This document shows positions 42,364 to 52,151 of a stretch of 64,000 bases of DNA, in pieces. Position 1 is the first letter of the stretch; each line of letters opens with the position of its first letter. This DNA is from Cocleimonas sp. (lineage in GTDB: Bacteria > Pseudomonadota > Gammaproteobacteria > Thiotrichales > Thiotrichaceae). The DNA lies in NCBI GenBank assembly GCA_021647365.1, contig JAKIUW010000012.1:1-64000 (forward strand). The letters are read 5' to 3'. The position numbers and the translations under genes were made by a program. The notes below the pieces were generated by a model. The model ran no database searches. It had not been told where the DNA came from and worked only from the letters and a program-made list of their open reading frames with translations.

Positions 42364-42735
42364 TCAGGGTCGGCTATCAGCCATCAATTCATCAAGCGCT
42401 TGTTGTGCAAGATCAGGATTAGCAAAGTCTTTCTTTTCTAGCATCTCACATTCATCTCTAACCATTTCAGCAATGGTGACAGGATAGAATCGACAGTCTT
42501 CTGGACGATCATGATAAATATCGCAAGTGAAAAAAGTCTCCGATTGCTTTCTTAAAAACGGGCATAGGGTGATCTCTTCGCCTGATTCTGGGTGCATCCA
42601 GATTTTCCCATCGCGTACATAACGCGCTATATCAGGTCTGAAAACTTCCCAATATTCAATTTCATCTGCCGATGCAGATAAGCGACCGTTGCTGTATTTT
42701 GTACAGCACTTTCCACAGGAGTTACACACTTTCAT
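42364..42735 (-). CDS. YkgJ-family cysteine cluster protein
   Basis: The 123-residue product has eight or more ordered cysteines: CNSCGKCCTKYSNG at the start, CPFLRKQ, and CDIYHDRPEDCRFYPVT. The family is annotated as a zinc or iron-sulfur binding CxxCxxxCC protein of unknown role. It lies 32 bases downstream of the U32 gene on the same strand, so the two may be co-transcribed. Confidence 0.85.
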   Translation of the reverse strand: MKVCNSCGKCCTKYSNGRLSASADEIEYWEVFRPDIARYVRDGKIWMHPESGEEITLCPFLRKQSETFFTCDIYHDRPEDCRFYPVTIAEMVRDECEMLEKKDFANPDLAQQALDELMADSRP

Positions 42736-42767
42736 TGCTGTTTTCCTTAGTTAAAGCAGCCCTTGGT

Positions 42768-45014
42768 TTAAAGCCCTTGAATATACTGAGCATGTGTTGA
42801 TTCAACTACCATTTTATCCAGCTGCGTTTGCGAGTCTTTTTCACCCTTTAGCAAGTTTTCAAAATATTGGATAAGCTGAACTTTGTCTAATGCTTCTTTC
42901 GACCCTGCACCAATATCGGTTAGATCAATAAAAAACTCATCAAATAAGCCCGATAAATCATTCACTGCATCGGTATTCAAAAATTGCTCGTGATTATAAA
43001 TACTGGGGTAGCCGCCGCGTTGTTTATCAATCGCGAAGGACACGCCTTTTACGTTGGTAATGGTGGTGGTTTTTTTGCATTTGAGCATACAGCCATCTTC
43101 AATACTGGGTTTTTTACAGCCCACGGTTTGCTGGAAGAAGCACTGCCTGCTGGTCATCATTAAAATGGGGTGATAAATACTGTAAAGCAGTTTGAAGTTT
43201 TCGGGACGCTTAATGTTTTTAATCTGCCTTTGATTAATTTCATTGGAGATAAAAGCGCCCGCGCAGCTAAGTTCCTCTTTTAATGTGCGTAACGCATACG
43301 AATTGGTTGTGTTTAAAAACGGCCCTGCTATCCATTCGATACCCATTTCATAGGCAATATAGGCGATGCCTGTGTTATTACTGACGATACGCTTGGGTTG
43401 TACCTGCTCTAAAATCTTCACGGCTTCGAGGTAATCTTTGCCGATTAAAACAGCAGGAAACCATGGGATTAGTTTGGGGTTATTCTTTAGCAGATTAATA
43501 TATTTTGGCGAATCTTTTTTAAAGCTCTCAGGTAATTTAAAATACACGTCCGCATCAGTTATATCACACAGGTGAAAGTCCTTTTCTTCACTCACTAAAA
43601 TGGATAGTGTTGGCTGAGCGTTAATTTTTGGATGATTAGCTAATTTAGGTACATCAACTGGCGCAATCAGTTCTTTAGAATCATTGAGTAGAAATACTAT
43701 TTTGTTCTTAATTTGCGTGATTTCTTTAAAAGGAATATGCAGATTATCGCCTAGCTGTGAGAAATTAAATTTTTCAACGACTACATCAGCACCCAAGTTC
43801 TTAAAGCGTTTTTCAAATTCCGAGTGTTCAAGCCCTACTTTCCCTGCTTCATTCAAATCAGAATTTGATTGGACAGAAAGTGATTCGCCATCATCAATCA
43901 AAACTTTAAGACTAAGTGGGTTATTGAGTTCTCCTGAAATGGAAATAAGGAGTTTTCGCTTTTCAATACTCAAGTCTTTAATCTTATCTTCAAGCGTTGC
44001 CCCAAGTGCATTTTTATCTGCGTAAAGCTCTTTTTTAACCTCATCGATATGCTGAATTGAAACTGCCTTCTGTGTTTTAACCGCGTAATTTACACTGTTG
44101 TCACGCGGATTATCGATAAACATATCTTTTGTAAGATTACCCTTTAAAAATGAATTGGTGAAATCTCGATTGAACACTTTATGAAGGTTAGAATCATCAT
44201 TCTGTAGCCGCCCTGTTTCAAAACCATTGATGTTTTTGCGCCAACTATCAACCACGGTATAAACGTAATGCGCGCCTTTGATACGCCCTTCTATTTTTAA
44301 TGAATCCACACCTGCATCCACTAACTCAGGGAGATCAAAATAGGCAGAATTATCTTTTAAATTGAGCGGAAAGCTATTGCCTTCTGCCGTCGGTTCATAC
44401 TCATCACGACACGCTTGACTGCAACTACCGCGATTTCCTGATTTGCCCACACTCACCGAACTTGAATAACACTGGCCCGAAAAAGCAATACACAAAGCGC
44501 CATGCACAAACACTTCGCTTAACAAACCATGTTGATGAGCAATTGCAGTTAATGTTTTGATTTCATCAAGATTCAATTCACGCGATAAATTAAGGCGTGA
44601 TGCACCTATCCTTGCCAAAAATGGAATCTGACCTTCATTAACCGTGGTTAACTGAGTAGAAGCGTGAATATTAAGGCTAGGAAAGTACTTTTTAACCAGA
44701 TTAAAAACGCCTAAATCTTGCACAATAATGCCGTCGATTGACGTATTCACCAATCGGTTTAAAAGCTTAAACAACGCAGGGATTTCAGGCTCTAAAATAA
44801 CCACGTTAATGGTTAAAAAAACCTCACAACCATGCTGATGCGCCAACCGTAAAACCCCTGTTAAATCATCAAAGCTGAGGTTTGTTGCCCTATTTCGAGC
44901 ATTAAAATTATCCAGCCCACAATAAACCGCATTTGCGCCCGCCACAATCGCCGCTTTAATCGCCTCGACATCCCCACCTGGGGCAAGTAATTCTATTTTT
45001 TGAGATGGGTTCAT
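42768..45014 (-). CDS. U32-family peptidase/RNA-modification-type protein
   Basis: The product (748 residues from ATG 45014; the frame opens at 45041) has the U32 N-terminal barrel LLAPGGDVEAIKAAIVAGANAVYCGL, NARNRATNLSF, STQLTTVNEGQIPFL, and the cysteine set FSGQCYSSS, GSCSQACRDEY. A second half includes NNTGIAYIAYEMGIEW and a Cys-rich C-terminus (SRQCFFQQTVGCKKPSIEDGCMLKCKK). E. coli RlhA, a U32 protein, is needed for 23S rRNA C2501 hydroxylation; this is longer but similar in plan, so that role is possible. The start MNPSQKIELLAPGG is chosen because U32 proteins begin near this motif. Confidence 0.82.
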   Translation of the reverse strand: MNPSQKIELLAPGGDVEAIKAAIVAGANAVYCGLDNFNARNRATNLSFDDLTGVLRLAHQHGCEVFLTINVVILEPEIPALFKLLNRLVNTSIDGIIVQDLGVFNLVKKYFPSLNIHASTQLTTVNEGQIPFLARIGASRLNLSRELNLDEIKTLTAIAHQHGLLSEVFVHGALCIAFSGQCYSSSVSVGKSGNRGSCSQACRDEYEPTAEGNSFPLNLKDNSAYFDLPELVDAGVDSLKIEGRIKGAHYVYTVVDSWRKNINGFETGRLQNDDSNLHKVFNRDFTNSFLKGNLTKDMFIDNPRDNSVNYAVKTQKAVSIQHIDEVKKELYADKNALGATLEDKIKDLSIEKRKLLISISGELNNPLSLKVLIDDGESLSVQSNSDLNEAGKVGLEHSEFEKRFKNLGADVVVEKFNFSQLGDNLHIPFKEITQIKNKIVFLLNDSKELIAPVDVPKLANHPKINAQPTLSILVSEEKDFHLCDITDADVYFKLPESFKKDSPKYINLLKNNPKLIPWFPAVLIGKDYLEAVKILEQVQPKRIVSNNTGIAYIAYEMGIEWIAGPFLNTTNSYALRTLKEELSCAGAFISNEINQRQIKNIKRPENFKLLYSIYHPILMMTSRQCFFQQTVGCKKPSIEDGCMLKCKKTTTITNVKGVSFAIDKQRGGYPSIYNHEQFLNTDAVNDLSGLFDEFFIDLTDIGAGSKEALDKVQLIQYFENLLKGEKDSQTQLDKMVVESTHAQYIQGL

Positions 45015-45134
45015 GGGTAATACTTTGATAATTGAGTACAATGAATTTGAAGCGCAGTTTATCTTTATCTAATTATAGTATCTATTTGTTTTTATTTTGT
45101 GGGGAATTAAGTACTTTTGAAGCAGTTCTGTTGA

Positions 45135-45155
45135 GCACACCCCCCCCACTTTTAC
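45135..45155. repeat. Dispersed element, single copy (CAC variant, eight C) with truncated companion motif
   Basis: GCACA-C8-ACTTTTAC then ATGATGTT. It is preceded at 45122-45134 by GCAGTTCTGTTGA, the companion motif cut short. It lies between the divergent U32 and thymidylyltransferase genes. Confidence 0.9.
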
Positions 45156-45285
45156 ATGATGTTCGTAACTATCACGCAACAGTTATCTGAATTCAGTACT
45201 ATTCCATCCCTCAAATTAGAAAAAATAACAATACTTAGGTATGATGCGCCTCATTATTTATGATCATAGTTTAATGGGGATTATC

Positions 45286-46167
45286 ATGAGAAAAGGAATT
45301 ATTCTTGCAGGTGGCAGCGGCACACGTTTGCATCCGCTCACACAGGTCGTTAGCAAGCAGTTAATGCCCGTTTATGACAAACCGATGATCTATTATCCGA
45401 TGACGGTTTTAATGCTTTCTGGCATTCGCGATATTCTTATTATCACTACACCCCACGATAGCGAACAATTCCAAAAACAATTGGGCGATGGTTCTAAATG
45501 GGGTATCAATATCCAATATGCGGTTCAGCCTAATCCTGAAGGACTCGCGCAAGCGTTTATTATCGGGCGTGAGTTTGTTGGCAATGACCCGGTTACACTA
45601 ATTTTGGGCGACAATATTTATTACGGCGAGGGCTTATCTGAGCGCTTACTTTCTTTATCAAAACAAGAATCTGGCGCGACCGTTTTTGGCTATTACGTGC
45701 GCGACCCTGAACGCTATGGTGTGGTTGAGTTTGATAAAGACGGCACGGCGCTTAGCATTGAAGAAAAACCTGAAAAACCGAAATCAAATTATGCAGTAAC
45801 AGGTTTGTATTTTTACGATAACGATGTGCTGGATATTGCTAGAGACATCAAACCATCTCCGCGTGGCGAGTTAGAGATTACCGATGTAAACCGTGTGTAT
45901 CTTGAGCGCGGTGATTTAACTGTTGAAATGCTAAGACGTGGTACGGCATGGCTAGACACAGGCACGCACGCCTCTTTATTGGATGCGGCAAATTACATTC
46001 GTGTAATTGAAGAGCGCCAAGGCTTGAAGATCGCCTGCCCTGAGGAAATTGCTTGGTTTATGGGGTTCATCAGCGCAGAAGAGTTACTTACACTAGCGAA
46101 ACCTTTACAAAAAAGCGGCTACGGTCAATATTTAATCGACATTGTTAATGCGGGGTTGCATTCTTAA
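45286..46167 (+). CDS. rfbA: Glucose-1-phosphate thymidylyltransferase
   Basis: Makes dTDP-glucose from glucose 1-phosphate and dTTP. The 293-residue product begins MRKGIILAGGSGTRLHPLT and has QLMPVYDKPMIYYPM, LILGDNIYYG and WLDTGTH. The frame opens at 45241, but ATG 45286 with GGGGATT just before gives the usual start. First gene of the polysaccharide cluster; its stop overlaps the next start (TAATG). rfbB, rfbC and rfbD are not in the window. Confidence 0.95.
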   Translation: MRKGIILAGGSGTRLHPLTQVVSKQLMPVYDKPMIYYPMTVLMLSGIRDILIITTPHDSEQFQKQLGDGSKWGINIQYAVQPNPEGLAQAFIIGREFVGNDPVTLILGDNIYYGEGLSERLLSLSKQESGATVFGYYVRDPERYGVVEFDKDGTALSIEEKPEKPKSNYAVTGLYFYDNDVLDIARDIKPSPRGELEITDVNRVYLERGDLTVEMLRRGTAWLDTGTHASLLDAANYIRVIEERQGLKIACPEEIAWFMGFISAEELLTLAKPLQKSGYGQYLIDIVNAGLHS

Positions 46168-47144
46168 TGAGCACACAAATTTACCCTTGTCGCATCTGCG
46201 AAAACATCGAGCATAATACGACCTACGAAGTGCGCGAAATGATGCTGGGCTTGCGTGATATGCATACCTATTTTGAATGTGCGAGTTGTGGCTGTTTACA
46301 AATTGCCAACGTGCCTGAGAATATCCAAGAATATTATCCCAACGAAGATTATTACTCTTACGATGCAGTAAAAGCCGTTTCAGGCATCAAAGGCAAACTA
46401 ATTAAAATGCGTGATCGCTATGCGGCAACGGGTAGCTGTTTTGTTGGACGCTTAATGCAACGCATTCAACCACATGACAAATTGCCGTCGTTGCGCCATG
46501 CAAATGTATCACTTGATTCTAAAATTTTAGATGTCGGCTGTGGTGCTGGGCATCTTTTGCATTCGATGCAAGAAGCGGGCTTTAAGAATCTTTTGGGTAT
46601 CGATCCTTTTAATGCTAAAGAACTGAATTATGACAATGGTTTGAAAATCGAGCCAAAATCCATCCATGATATGACTGGCAAAAACGAATGGGATTTGATT
46701 ATGTTTAATCATTCCTTCGAGCATGTTTTTGATCAACACGATGTATTGGAAAAAGTCATGATACTACTTAAAAGTGGGGGGGTGTGCATGATTCGTGTAC
46801 CTACCGTCACTTCCTGGGCATGGCGTAGTTATGGTGTTGATTGGGTGCAACTGGATGCACCTCGCCATCTGTTCTTACATTCATTACAAAGCATGAATGA
46901 ACTGGCTGAACAACAAGGCTTTAAACTTGAAAATGTGGTCTACGATTCATTTGCTTTCCAGCAATGGGGTAGCGAGCAATACAAAAAAGACATCGCTCTG
47001 CATGATGAAAATTCGTATGCGGTCAGCCCTGAAAAATCGCCTTTCTCATCTGCTGATATTCGTGAATATGAAGAGCACAGTAAAGAGTTGAATGAGTCAA
47101 AGTCTGGCGATCAGGCCGCTTTTTATCTTCGTAAGCCGGCATAA
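46167..47144 (+). CDS. Class I SAM-dependent methyltransferase with N-terminal zinc-type cysteines
   Basis: The 325-residue product starts with a four-cysteine module (CRICENIEH... YFECASCGCLQI), seen in sugar C-methyltransferase-like proteins. The Rossmann domain has motif I ILDVGCGAGHLLHSM, then LGIDPF, MFNHSFEHVFD and the post-core LLKSGGVCMIRVPTV. The DNA for the last motif (46770-46787) is identical over 18 bases to the dispersed repeat core. Probably methylates a nucleotide sugar or glycan of the cluster. Confidence 0.87.
   Translation: MSTQIYPCRICENIEHNTTYEVREMMLGLRDMHTYFECASCGCLQIANVPENIQEYYPNEDYYSYDAVKAVSGIKGKLIKMRDRYAATGSCFVGRLMQRIQPHDKLPSLRHANVSLDSKILDVGCGAGHLLHSMQEAGFKNLLGIDPFNAKELNYDNGLKIEPKSIHDMTGKNEWDLIMFNHSFEHVFDQHDVLEKVMILLKSGGVCMIRVPTVTSWAWRSYGVDWVQLDAPRHLFLHSLQSMNELAEQQGFKLENVVYDSFAFQQWGSEQYKKDIALHDENSYAVSPEKSPFSSADIREYEEHSKELNESKSGDQAAFYLRKPA
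46770..46787 (+). repeat. 18-nt exact core match of the dispersed element inside a coding motif
   Basis: AAAAGT-G7-TGTGC here encodes LKSGGVC in the methyltransferase. Frame differs from the VKVGGC reading used in two other genes. Flanks (ACTACTT before, ATGATTCG after) do not match the rest of the element. Confidence 0.8.
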
Positions 47145-47162
47145 ATAACTTGGTAACGCGCG

Positions 47163-47624
47163 ATGAGTAAAAAACAAAAAGTGTTAGCCATCGCCTCACC
47201 AGGCGGACATTGGATTCAGCTGAATAAAATATGTAATCCTTTGGAAGATCGCTTTGACATGGTTTACGTTACGCCAGGCTCACAGTATTCATCAGCAAAA
47301 AAAGGCAGTCGTAAGATTGTAAATATCACTGATGCCAGTGCAACTAGCAAACACAAACTTATTCCACTAGCGTTTCAGCTAATCACACTTTTTATTAAAG
47401 AACGTCCTAGCGCCATTATTTCAACAGGTGCTGCACCTGGTGCAATTGCTTTTTTATTAGCAAAAGTTCTACCAATTAAAACCATTTGGGTGGATAGCAT
47501 TGCCAATACAGCAGAAATCTCACGTTCTGGGCGTATGGTAAAAAAACATGCTGATTTAGTCATTACACAGTGGGAACAACTTAGTAATGATGAAGGTATT
47601 GTCTATCAAGGCTCTATATTATGA
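47163..47624 (+). CDS. PssD/Alg14-like glycosyltransferase subunit
   Basis: The 153-residue product matches the membrane-associating subunit of two-part glycosyltransferases (Alg14, PssD, Cps14F). Seen: VLAIASPGGHWIQL at the start, GSQYSSAKKGSRKIVNI, IISTGAAPGAIAFLLAKVLPIKTIWVDSIA, and RMVKKHADLVITQWEQL. The next gene, the catalytic half, starts within its last codon (ATGA overlap). Confidence 0.9.
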   Translation: MSKKQKVLAIASPGGHWIQLNKICNPLEDRFDMVYVTPGSQYSSAKKGSRKIVNITDASATSKHKLIPLAFQLITLFIKERPSAIISTGAAPGAIAFLLAKVLPIKTIWVDSIANTAEISRSGRMVKKHADLVITQWEQLSNDEGIVYQGSIL

Positions 47625-48112
47625 TTTTTGTAGCTGTAGGCACTCAGTTCTCCTTCAATCGCCTCGTCCAATATATGGATGAATGGGCAGTTTCAGATGA
47701 AAACACAAATAACGAAACCGTCATAGCGCAAGTCTCTGATGGCGACTACCAAGCCAAAAATATCGAAACACAGCCCTTTATGGATGGCGAGCAGTACAAT
47801 AAAAACATCCGCGAAGCCTCTGTTTTTGTTTCTCACGCGGGCATGGGCAATATTATTAGCGCACGCGAACAACAAACGCCCATTATCGTGATAAACCGCC
47901 AACACAAATTGGGCGAACATCGTAACGATCATCAAGCCGATGGCATAAAGTGGATGGAAAAACTCGATGGTGTCTATACCGCTAGCACTCGTGAAGAGCT
48001 TTACGCACACCTCAATAATATTGAGCAATTAAAAACGGCAGATACAAGCGTTGTGGGTAGCGAACAATTATCCAACTACATTGCTGACTTTATTAGCACT
48101 GGCAAGCGCTAG
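47621..48112 (+). CDS. PssE/Alg13-like glycosyltransferase subunit
   Basis: The 163-residue product starts MIFVAVGTQFSFNRLV, the signature of the Alg13/PssE catalytic half of family 28-type enzymes, and has FVSHAGMGNIISAREQQTPIIVINRQHKLGEHRNDHQ, the nucleotide-sugar site. It works with the upstream subunit to add a sugar to the lipid-linked intermediate on the cytoplasmic face. Confidence 0.9.
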   Translation: MIFVAVGTQFSFNRLVQYMDEWAVSDENTNNETVIAQVSDGDYQAKNIETQPFMDGEQYNKNIREASVFVSHAGMGNIISAREQQTPIIVINRQHKLGEHRNDHQADGIKWMEKLDGVYTASTREELYAHLNNIEQLKTADTSVVGSEQLSNYIADFISTGKR

Positions 48113-48123
48113 GTCTATAATTA

Positions 48124-49434
48124 ATGTTAGCTAAAATCCTTAAAAACCCATTATTAAGACAAAGTCTCTGGTCAATTATCGCCCGTTTCGTTGGCGTGGG
48201 TTTAAATTTTGCAGTCGCTATTTTAATTGCTCAAAAACTTCCCAAAGCAGAAGCAGGTATGTTCTTCTTATTGATAACCTATGTCACAGGCTTTGCGCTG
48301 TTTAGCCGCATTGGTATTGACCAGTTATTAATGAAAGAAGTCGCAAGTGCGCATGAAGACAACCAAGAATTTCGTAACGGTTTTTTACACAGTAGTTACA
48401 AATTTGTTTTTCTCTTGTCGATTGTATTCATCGCGCTGTGGCTGGCACTAAGTCCATTCATTCGAGATTTTTCTTTTGATGGAAAGGTTGATCTAAATTA
48501 CCTGATGTTTGCGGGCATCGGTATTCTATTTTTTAATTTTATTATTTTAAACAGCACCTACTTAAAAGCCATTCAAAAAACCGTTATTGCAGTACTCAGC
48601 CAAAATGCCTTACCAGCCACTACTTTGCTTATTGTTTTGGGTTTGTTTTGGAACAGCTTTGGCACTGATCAACTGTATATCAATCTTTATACCACCTCTT
48701 TAGTCTTTGCAGGTGTTATAGCTATTGTTTTAACGTGGTCGCATTTATCGATTAAAGATAGAAAATCATCTTACAGCCCACGCTTTAGCGAGCTATTTAA
48801 GAAATCATTACCCTTAGCGCCTGTCGCTATTTTTTCATTCTTAATGATTTTTGCAGACACCATTATGGTGAGCTTCTTTTTACCCAATGAAGATGTGGCC
48901 TTATACAGTATTGCAGGCAGAATCTCCTTTATTGTTTTATTCTTTTTAGGTGCTTTAGAAGCCACTATTTATCCAAGATTACTCAATGTTTATAACCATA
49001 AACCCGCACAATTACACTCGTTCTTCTGGCAGTCTACCGCGTTAGTCATTGGCGTGGTTTTAAGTGTTACGGCTGTGATGTATTTTTTATCAGATTGGAT
49101 ACTGTACGTATTTGGTGAAGGCTATGCGGATGCAAAACAAGCACTAGGTTTATTGCTTATTGCACAGTTTTTACGCGCTGCCAGCATTACCTTCTCATTT
49201 ATGTTTATCATTCGTGAAAAAGTACGTTATTTAAATATAATTTTAGTATTAGCACTGATTATTAATTTGATTTGTAATGTTATTTTTATCAAAAAATATG
49301 GTATTGAAGGGGCAGCATTAGCTACCTTAATTTCTAACGGTGTTTTACTATTTTCTGTGCTGACATTATTTATGACAAATAAACTGTTAAAAATTCCAGC
49401 TAAATCTGAAGCGAAGGGAGAACAAATAGCATGA
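48124..49434 (+). CDS. Polysaccharide flippase (Wzx-type)
   Basis: The 436-residue product has about 12-14 membrane helices and the N-terminal pattern of MATE-like oligosaccharide flippases (SLWSIIARFVGVGLNFAVAILIAQKLPKAEAG, YVTGFALFSRIGIDQLLMKEVA). It would move lipid-linked repeat units across the inner membrane. The next gene overlaps by four bases. Confidence 0.9.
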   Translation: MLAKILKNPLLRQSLWSIIARFVGVGLNFAVAILIAQKLPKAEAGMFFLLITYVTGFALFSRIGIDQLLMKEVASAHEDNQEFRNGFLHSSYKFVFLLSIVFIALWLALSPFIRDFSFDGKVDLNYLMFAGIGILFFNFIILNSTYLKAIQKTVIAVLSQNALPATTLLIVLGLFWNSFGTDQLYINLYTTSLVFAGVIAIVLTWSHLSIKDRKSSYSPRFSELFKKSLPLAPVAIFSFLMIFADTIMVSFFLPNEDVALYSIAGRISFIVLFFLGALEATIYPRLLNVYNHKPAQLHSFFWQSTALVIGVVLSVTAVMYFLSDWILYVFGEGYADAKQALGLLLIAQFLRAASITFSFMFIIREKVRYLNIILVLALIINLICNVIFIKKYGIEGAALATLISNGVLLFSVLTLFMTNKLLKIPAKSEAKGEQIA

Positions 49435-50708
49435 TCATTCGCATTCTTGCCATCCTGTTTGCAATCTCGATATTCATCCCCGTTGAATTTCATTATTTAG
49501 TGGGGAGTTTGCGTATTGAAGCCTATCGCATCGTGCTTGGGCTTGCGCTGATTTATGCGTTTATCAATATAAATCAAATTCTTAAAAAAGCAGATATTAT
49601 CGATATTCTGCTGTTTTTCTTTGCCCTGCTCGCCTCCGCAAGTTTGATTTATAACCATGGCTTAAAAGATGGAATTGAGTCATCGGGTATTTTGATTATT
49701 GAAATTCTGGGTTCTTTTTATCTTGCACGTTTGTTTGTCACAACGCCAAAAAACTATTATCAAATCAATATGCTATTTGCGACCATACTGGCTGTGCTGT
49801 TAGTGTTTTCGCTATACGAAGCCTTTGCAAAACACCGTATTTTGCACGAATGGGCAAAGAACATCACAGGGCATGATTCTTTAGATTACCGACTCTACAC
49901 GCACCACTATATTCGTATGGGCGTTATGCGTACCACCAACCTATTTGCACACCCTATTCTTTACGGAACTATTGGGGCTATTTTCTTCCCCTTCATTGTT
50001 TTATTAGCGTTCTTTAAGTTTAAGATTAGTAACGTAATAAAAGCCATCGCCATTCTTCTTGGAATGTTCTCAACACTTTCTTCTGCACCTTTATTGGCAG
50101 TCGCTTTTCAAGGCATGACGGCAGTGGTTACACGCTTCTGGGCAGGTGGTAAACGCTTTTGGTTTGGCTTTGGTTTTGTAGCGTTATCTGGAATGGTTTT
50201 GGTTGATACAATTTCAAATCGTGGCTTCTTTAAAATCCTCATTTCACATATGACCTTTAATGCCAATACAGGCTACTATCGTCTATTACAATGGAAGTAC
50301 ACCATGGATGATATCGCCGATCATCCACTCTTTGGTATCGGGCTAAATGACTGGACGCGCCCTGCTAATTTGAATAACAGTATCGATAGTTTCTGGCTAT
50401 TAATGACATTACAACACGGTATTATTGCCAGTTTTCTTTTACTGTTTCTTTGTTTATATGCAATATTCAATGTGTTAAATCGATTACATAAACATCACCC
50501 GGCAACCCAGTGGATGGTAAAATCGTGGATATTGGCCTTTATGTCTTTAATTCTCATTGGCTTTACAGTTGATTATTTTGGTAAGATTCAACCTCTGTTT
50601 TTCTTTGTCTTAGGCTCTATCGGTTGGGCAAGGAATGCACCCAAGCTTAATCAAATTCTTGCTAGAATGACACAAAGAGCCAGACTGAAAAACAGACAAG
50701 AAACATAG
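49431..50708 (+). CDS. O-antigen ligase/Wzy-like polymerase
   Basis: The 425-residue product has around 11 membrane helices, a large periplasmic loop (about 115-165, with HRILHEWAKNITGHDSLDYRLYTHHYIRMGVMRT) and the Wzy_C-type segment with LFGIGLNDW, where the His/Arg region is common in O-antigen ligases and polymerases. Its place between flippase and glycosyltransferases favours polymerase (Wzy). Sequence alone cannot separate the two roles. Confidence 0.83.
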   Translation: MIIRILAILFAISIFIPVEFHYLVGSLRIEAYRIVLGLALIYAFININQILKKADIIDILLFFFALLASASLIYNHGLKDGIESSGILIIEILGSFYLARLFVTTPKNYYQINMLFATILAVLLVFSLYEAFAKHRILHEWAKNITGHDSLDYRLYTHHYIRMGVMRTTNLFAHPILYGTIGAIFFPFIVLLAFFKFKISNVIKAIAILLGMFSTLSSAPLLAVAFQGMTAVVTRFWAGGKRFWFGFGFVALSGMVLVDTISNRGFFKILISHMTFNANTGYYRLLQWKYTMDDIADHPLFGIGLNDWTRPANLNNSIDSFWLLMTLQHGIIASFLLLFLCLYAIFNVLNRLHKHHPATQWMVKSWILAFMSLILIGFTVDYFGKIQPLFFFVLGSIGWARNAPKLNQILARMTQRARLKNRQET

Positions 50709-50742
50709 CGCTGTACTTCGTACTGCACAAGGGGAAGATCAT

Positions 50743-51225
50743 ATGAGAGCAAGATTCATCAACCAAAACATGTTTATGGTACTTGTGCGATTTCGTAATT
50801 CTCTACTGTATGCAAGAACGTGGTATTTTCGTACTGTATACGGCATGAATATCGCCCCTGATGTACGCATGTCATTCAAATCACGCATCGACAAGACCAA
50901 CCCCAAAGGCTTAACCATTGGTGAAAAAACCATGGTGACATTTGATGCCATTATCCTTTCGCACGATTATGCATCACGTCGTCATGCCGCAAAAACAGTG
51001 ATTGGAAAATATTGCTTTATTGGTTGTGGCTCCATCATTATGCCCAATGTGACTATTGGTGATCATGCGATTGTTGCGGCAGGTAGCGTGGTAACAAAAG
51101 ATGTGCCATCCAACACCATTGTTGCCGGCAACCCTGCAAAAGTAATCAAAGAAGGAATTGATACGATTGCTTACGGCATGTTATCTGAAGAATACCTTGC
51201 CTCTCAGGAATCAAAAAAATCATGA
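50743..51225 (+). CDS. Hexapeptide-repeat acyltransferase (WcaF/Maa-like)
   Basis: The 160-residue product has left-handed beta-helix repeats (LTIGEKTMVTFDAIILSHDY, IGKYCFIGCGSIIMPNVTIGDHAIVAAGSVVTKDVPSNTIVAGNPAKVIKEG). The final block is the classic end of sugar O-acetyltransferases. The histidine in LSHDY is the likely catalytic base. It probably acetylates a sugar of the exopolysaccharide. Overlaps the next gene by four bases. Confidence 0.88.
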   Translation: MRARFINQNMFMVLVRFRNSLLYARTWYFRTVYGMNIAPDVRMSFKSRIDKTNPKGLTIGEKTMVTFDAIILSHDYASRRHAAKTVIGKYCFIGCGSIIMPNVTIGDHAIVAAGSVVTKDVPSNTIVAGNPAKVIKEGIDTIAYGMLSEEYLASQESKKS

Positions 51226-52151
51226 GCGTTGATATTATTCTAGTGTCATACAATACCGCTGAATACACAAAGCGGGCGATTGAATCTGTTTACGCTGAAA
51301 CCCAGAATACCGATTTCAAAATTATTATGGTTGATAATGACTCTAAAGATGGCTCTGAAGAGTTGATTGCCACAGAGTTCCCCAAAGTAGAGATCATTCA
51401 AACAGGTACTAATTTAGGTTTTGCAGGTGGTGTGAATGTAGGTGCAAAAGCTAGTAATGGTGAATATGTTTTATTGCTTAACCCTGATACGGTAATTCTT
51501 GATGGTGCCATTGATAAGCTTATGGCTTATGCAGAGAAAACACCAAAAGCAGGAATTTGGGGTGGTGTAACGCTTAATAATGATCTGACGCTAAACCCAA
51601 ATAATGCACGTGCACAACTCTCTTTTAAAACCTTATCATTTATGGCGCTTGGCTTGAGCAAAATATTCCGTAGTAGCTGCTTCTTTAATGAAGACAATTA
51701 CGGTTGTTGGGATAGGAAAAGCGAACGCGAAGTCGATGTCATCACAGGTTGTTTCTTTCTCACACCACGAAAGCTTTGGGAAGAATTAGAAGGCTTGGAT
51801 GAAACTTTCTTTATGTACGCCGAAGAAGCAGATTACTGTATTCGTGCCATCAAAAAAGGCTACCAGCCACGCGTAACACCCGATGCCAGAATTATCCATC
51901 ATGGCGGTGTGAGTGAAACCAATATTTCAGGAAAAATGCTTAAACTACTCAAAGGCAAGGCAGAGTTGATCAACAAGCATTACGCCAGCTGGAAAAAACC
52001 GCTCTACAAAAGTTTATTGGTTTGGCATGTGTTTAATAAAACCATGGCGCTGAATTTCCTTAGCCTGATTAAAAAAAGCAAGATTCCAACCCGAGATGAG
52101 TGGCGCATTGTTTATAGTCAACGTAAAGAATGGCTAAAAGGATACCGATAA
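51222..52151 (+). CDS. Family 2 glycosyltransferase
   Basis: The 309-residue GT-A enzyme has VDIILVSYNTAEYTKRAIESV, IMVDNDSKDGSEEL, GTNLGFAGGVNVGAKAS, LLNPDTVI (DxD-like) and MYAEEADYCIRAIKKGY, a pattern of rhamnosyltransferase-like GT2 proteins. Its TAA overlaps the next ATG by one base. Confidence 0.9.
   Translation: MSVDIILVSYNTAEYTKRAIESVYAETQNTDFKIIMVDNDSKDGSEELIATEFPKVEIIQTGTNLGFAGGVNVGAKASNGEYVLLLNPDTVILDGAIDKLMAYAEKTPKAGIWGGVTLNNDLTLNPNNARAQLSFKTLSFMALGLSKIFRSSCFFNEDNYGCWDRKSEREVDVITGCFFLTPRKLWEELEGLDETFFMYAEEADYCIRAIKKGYQPRVTPDARIIHHGGVSETNISGKMLKLLKGKAELINKHYASWKKPLYKSLLVWHVFNKTMALNFLSLIKKSKIPTRDEWRIVYSQRKEWLKGYR

Noticed and set aside
45042..45285. JUMPstart/ops element before the polysaccharide cluster
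   Set aside because: No GGCGGTAG-type ops core found; only the repeat copy is present.
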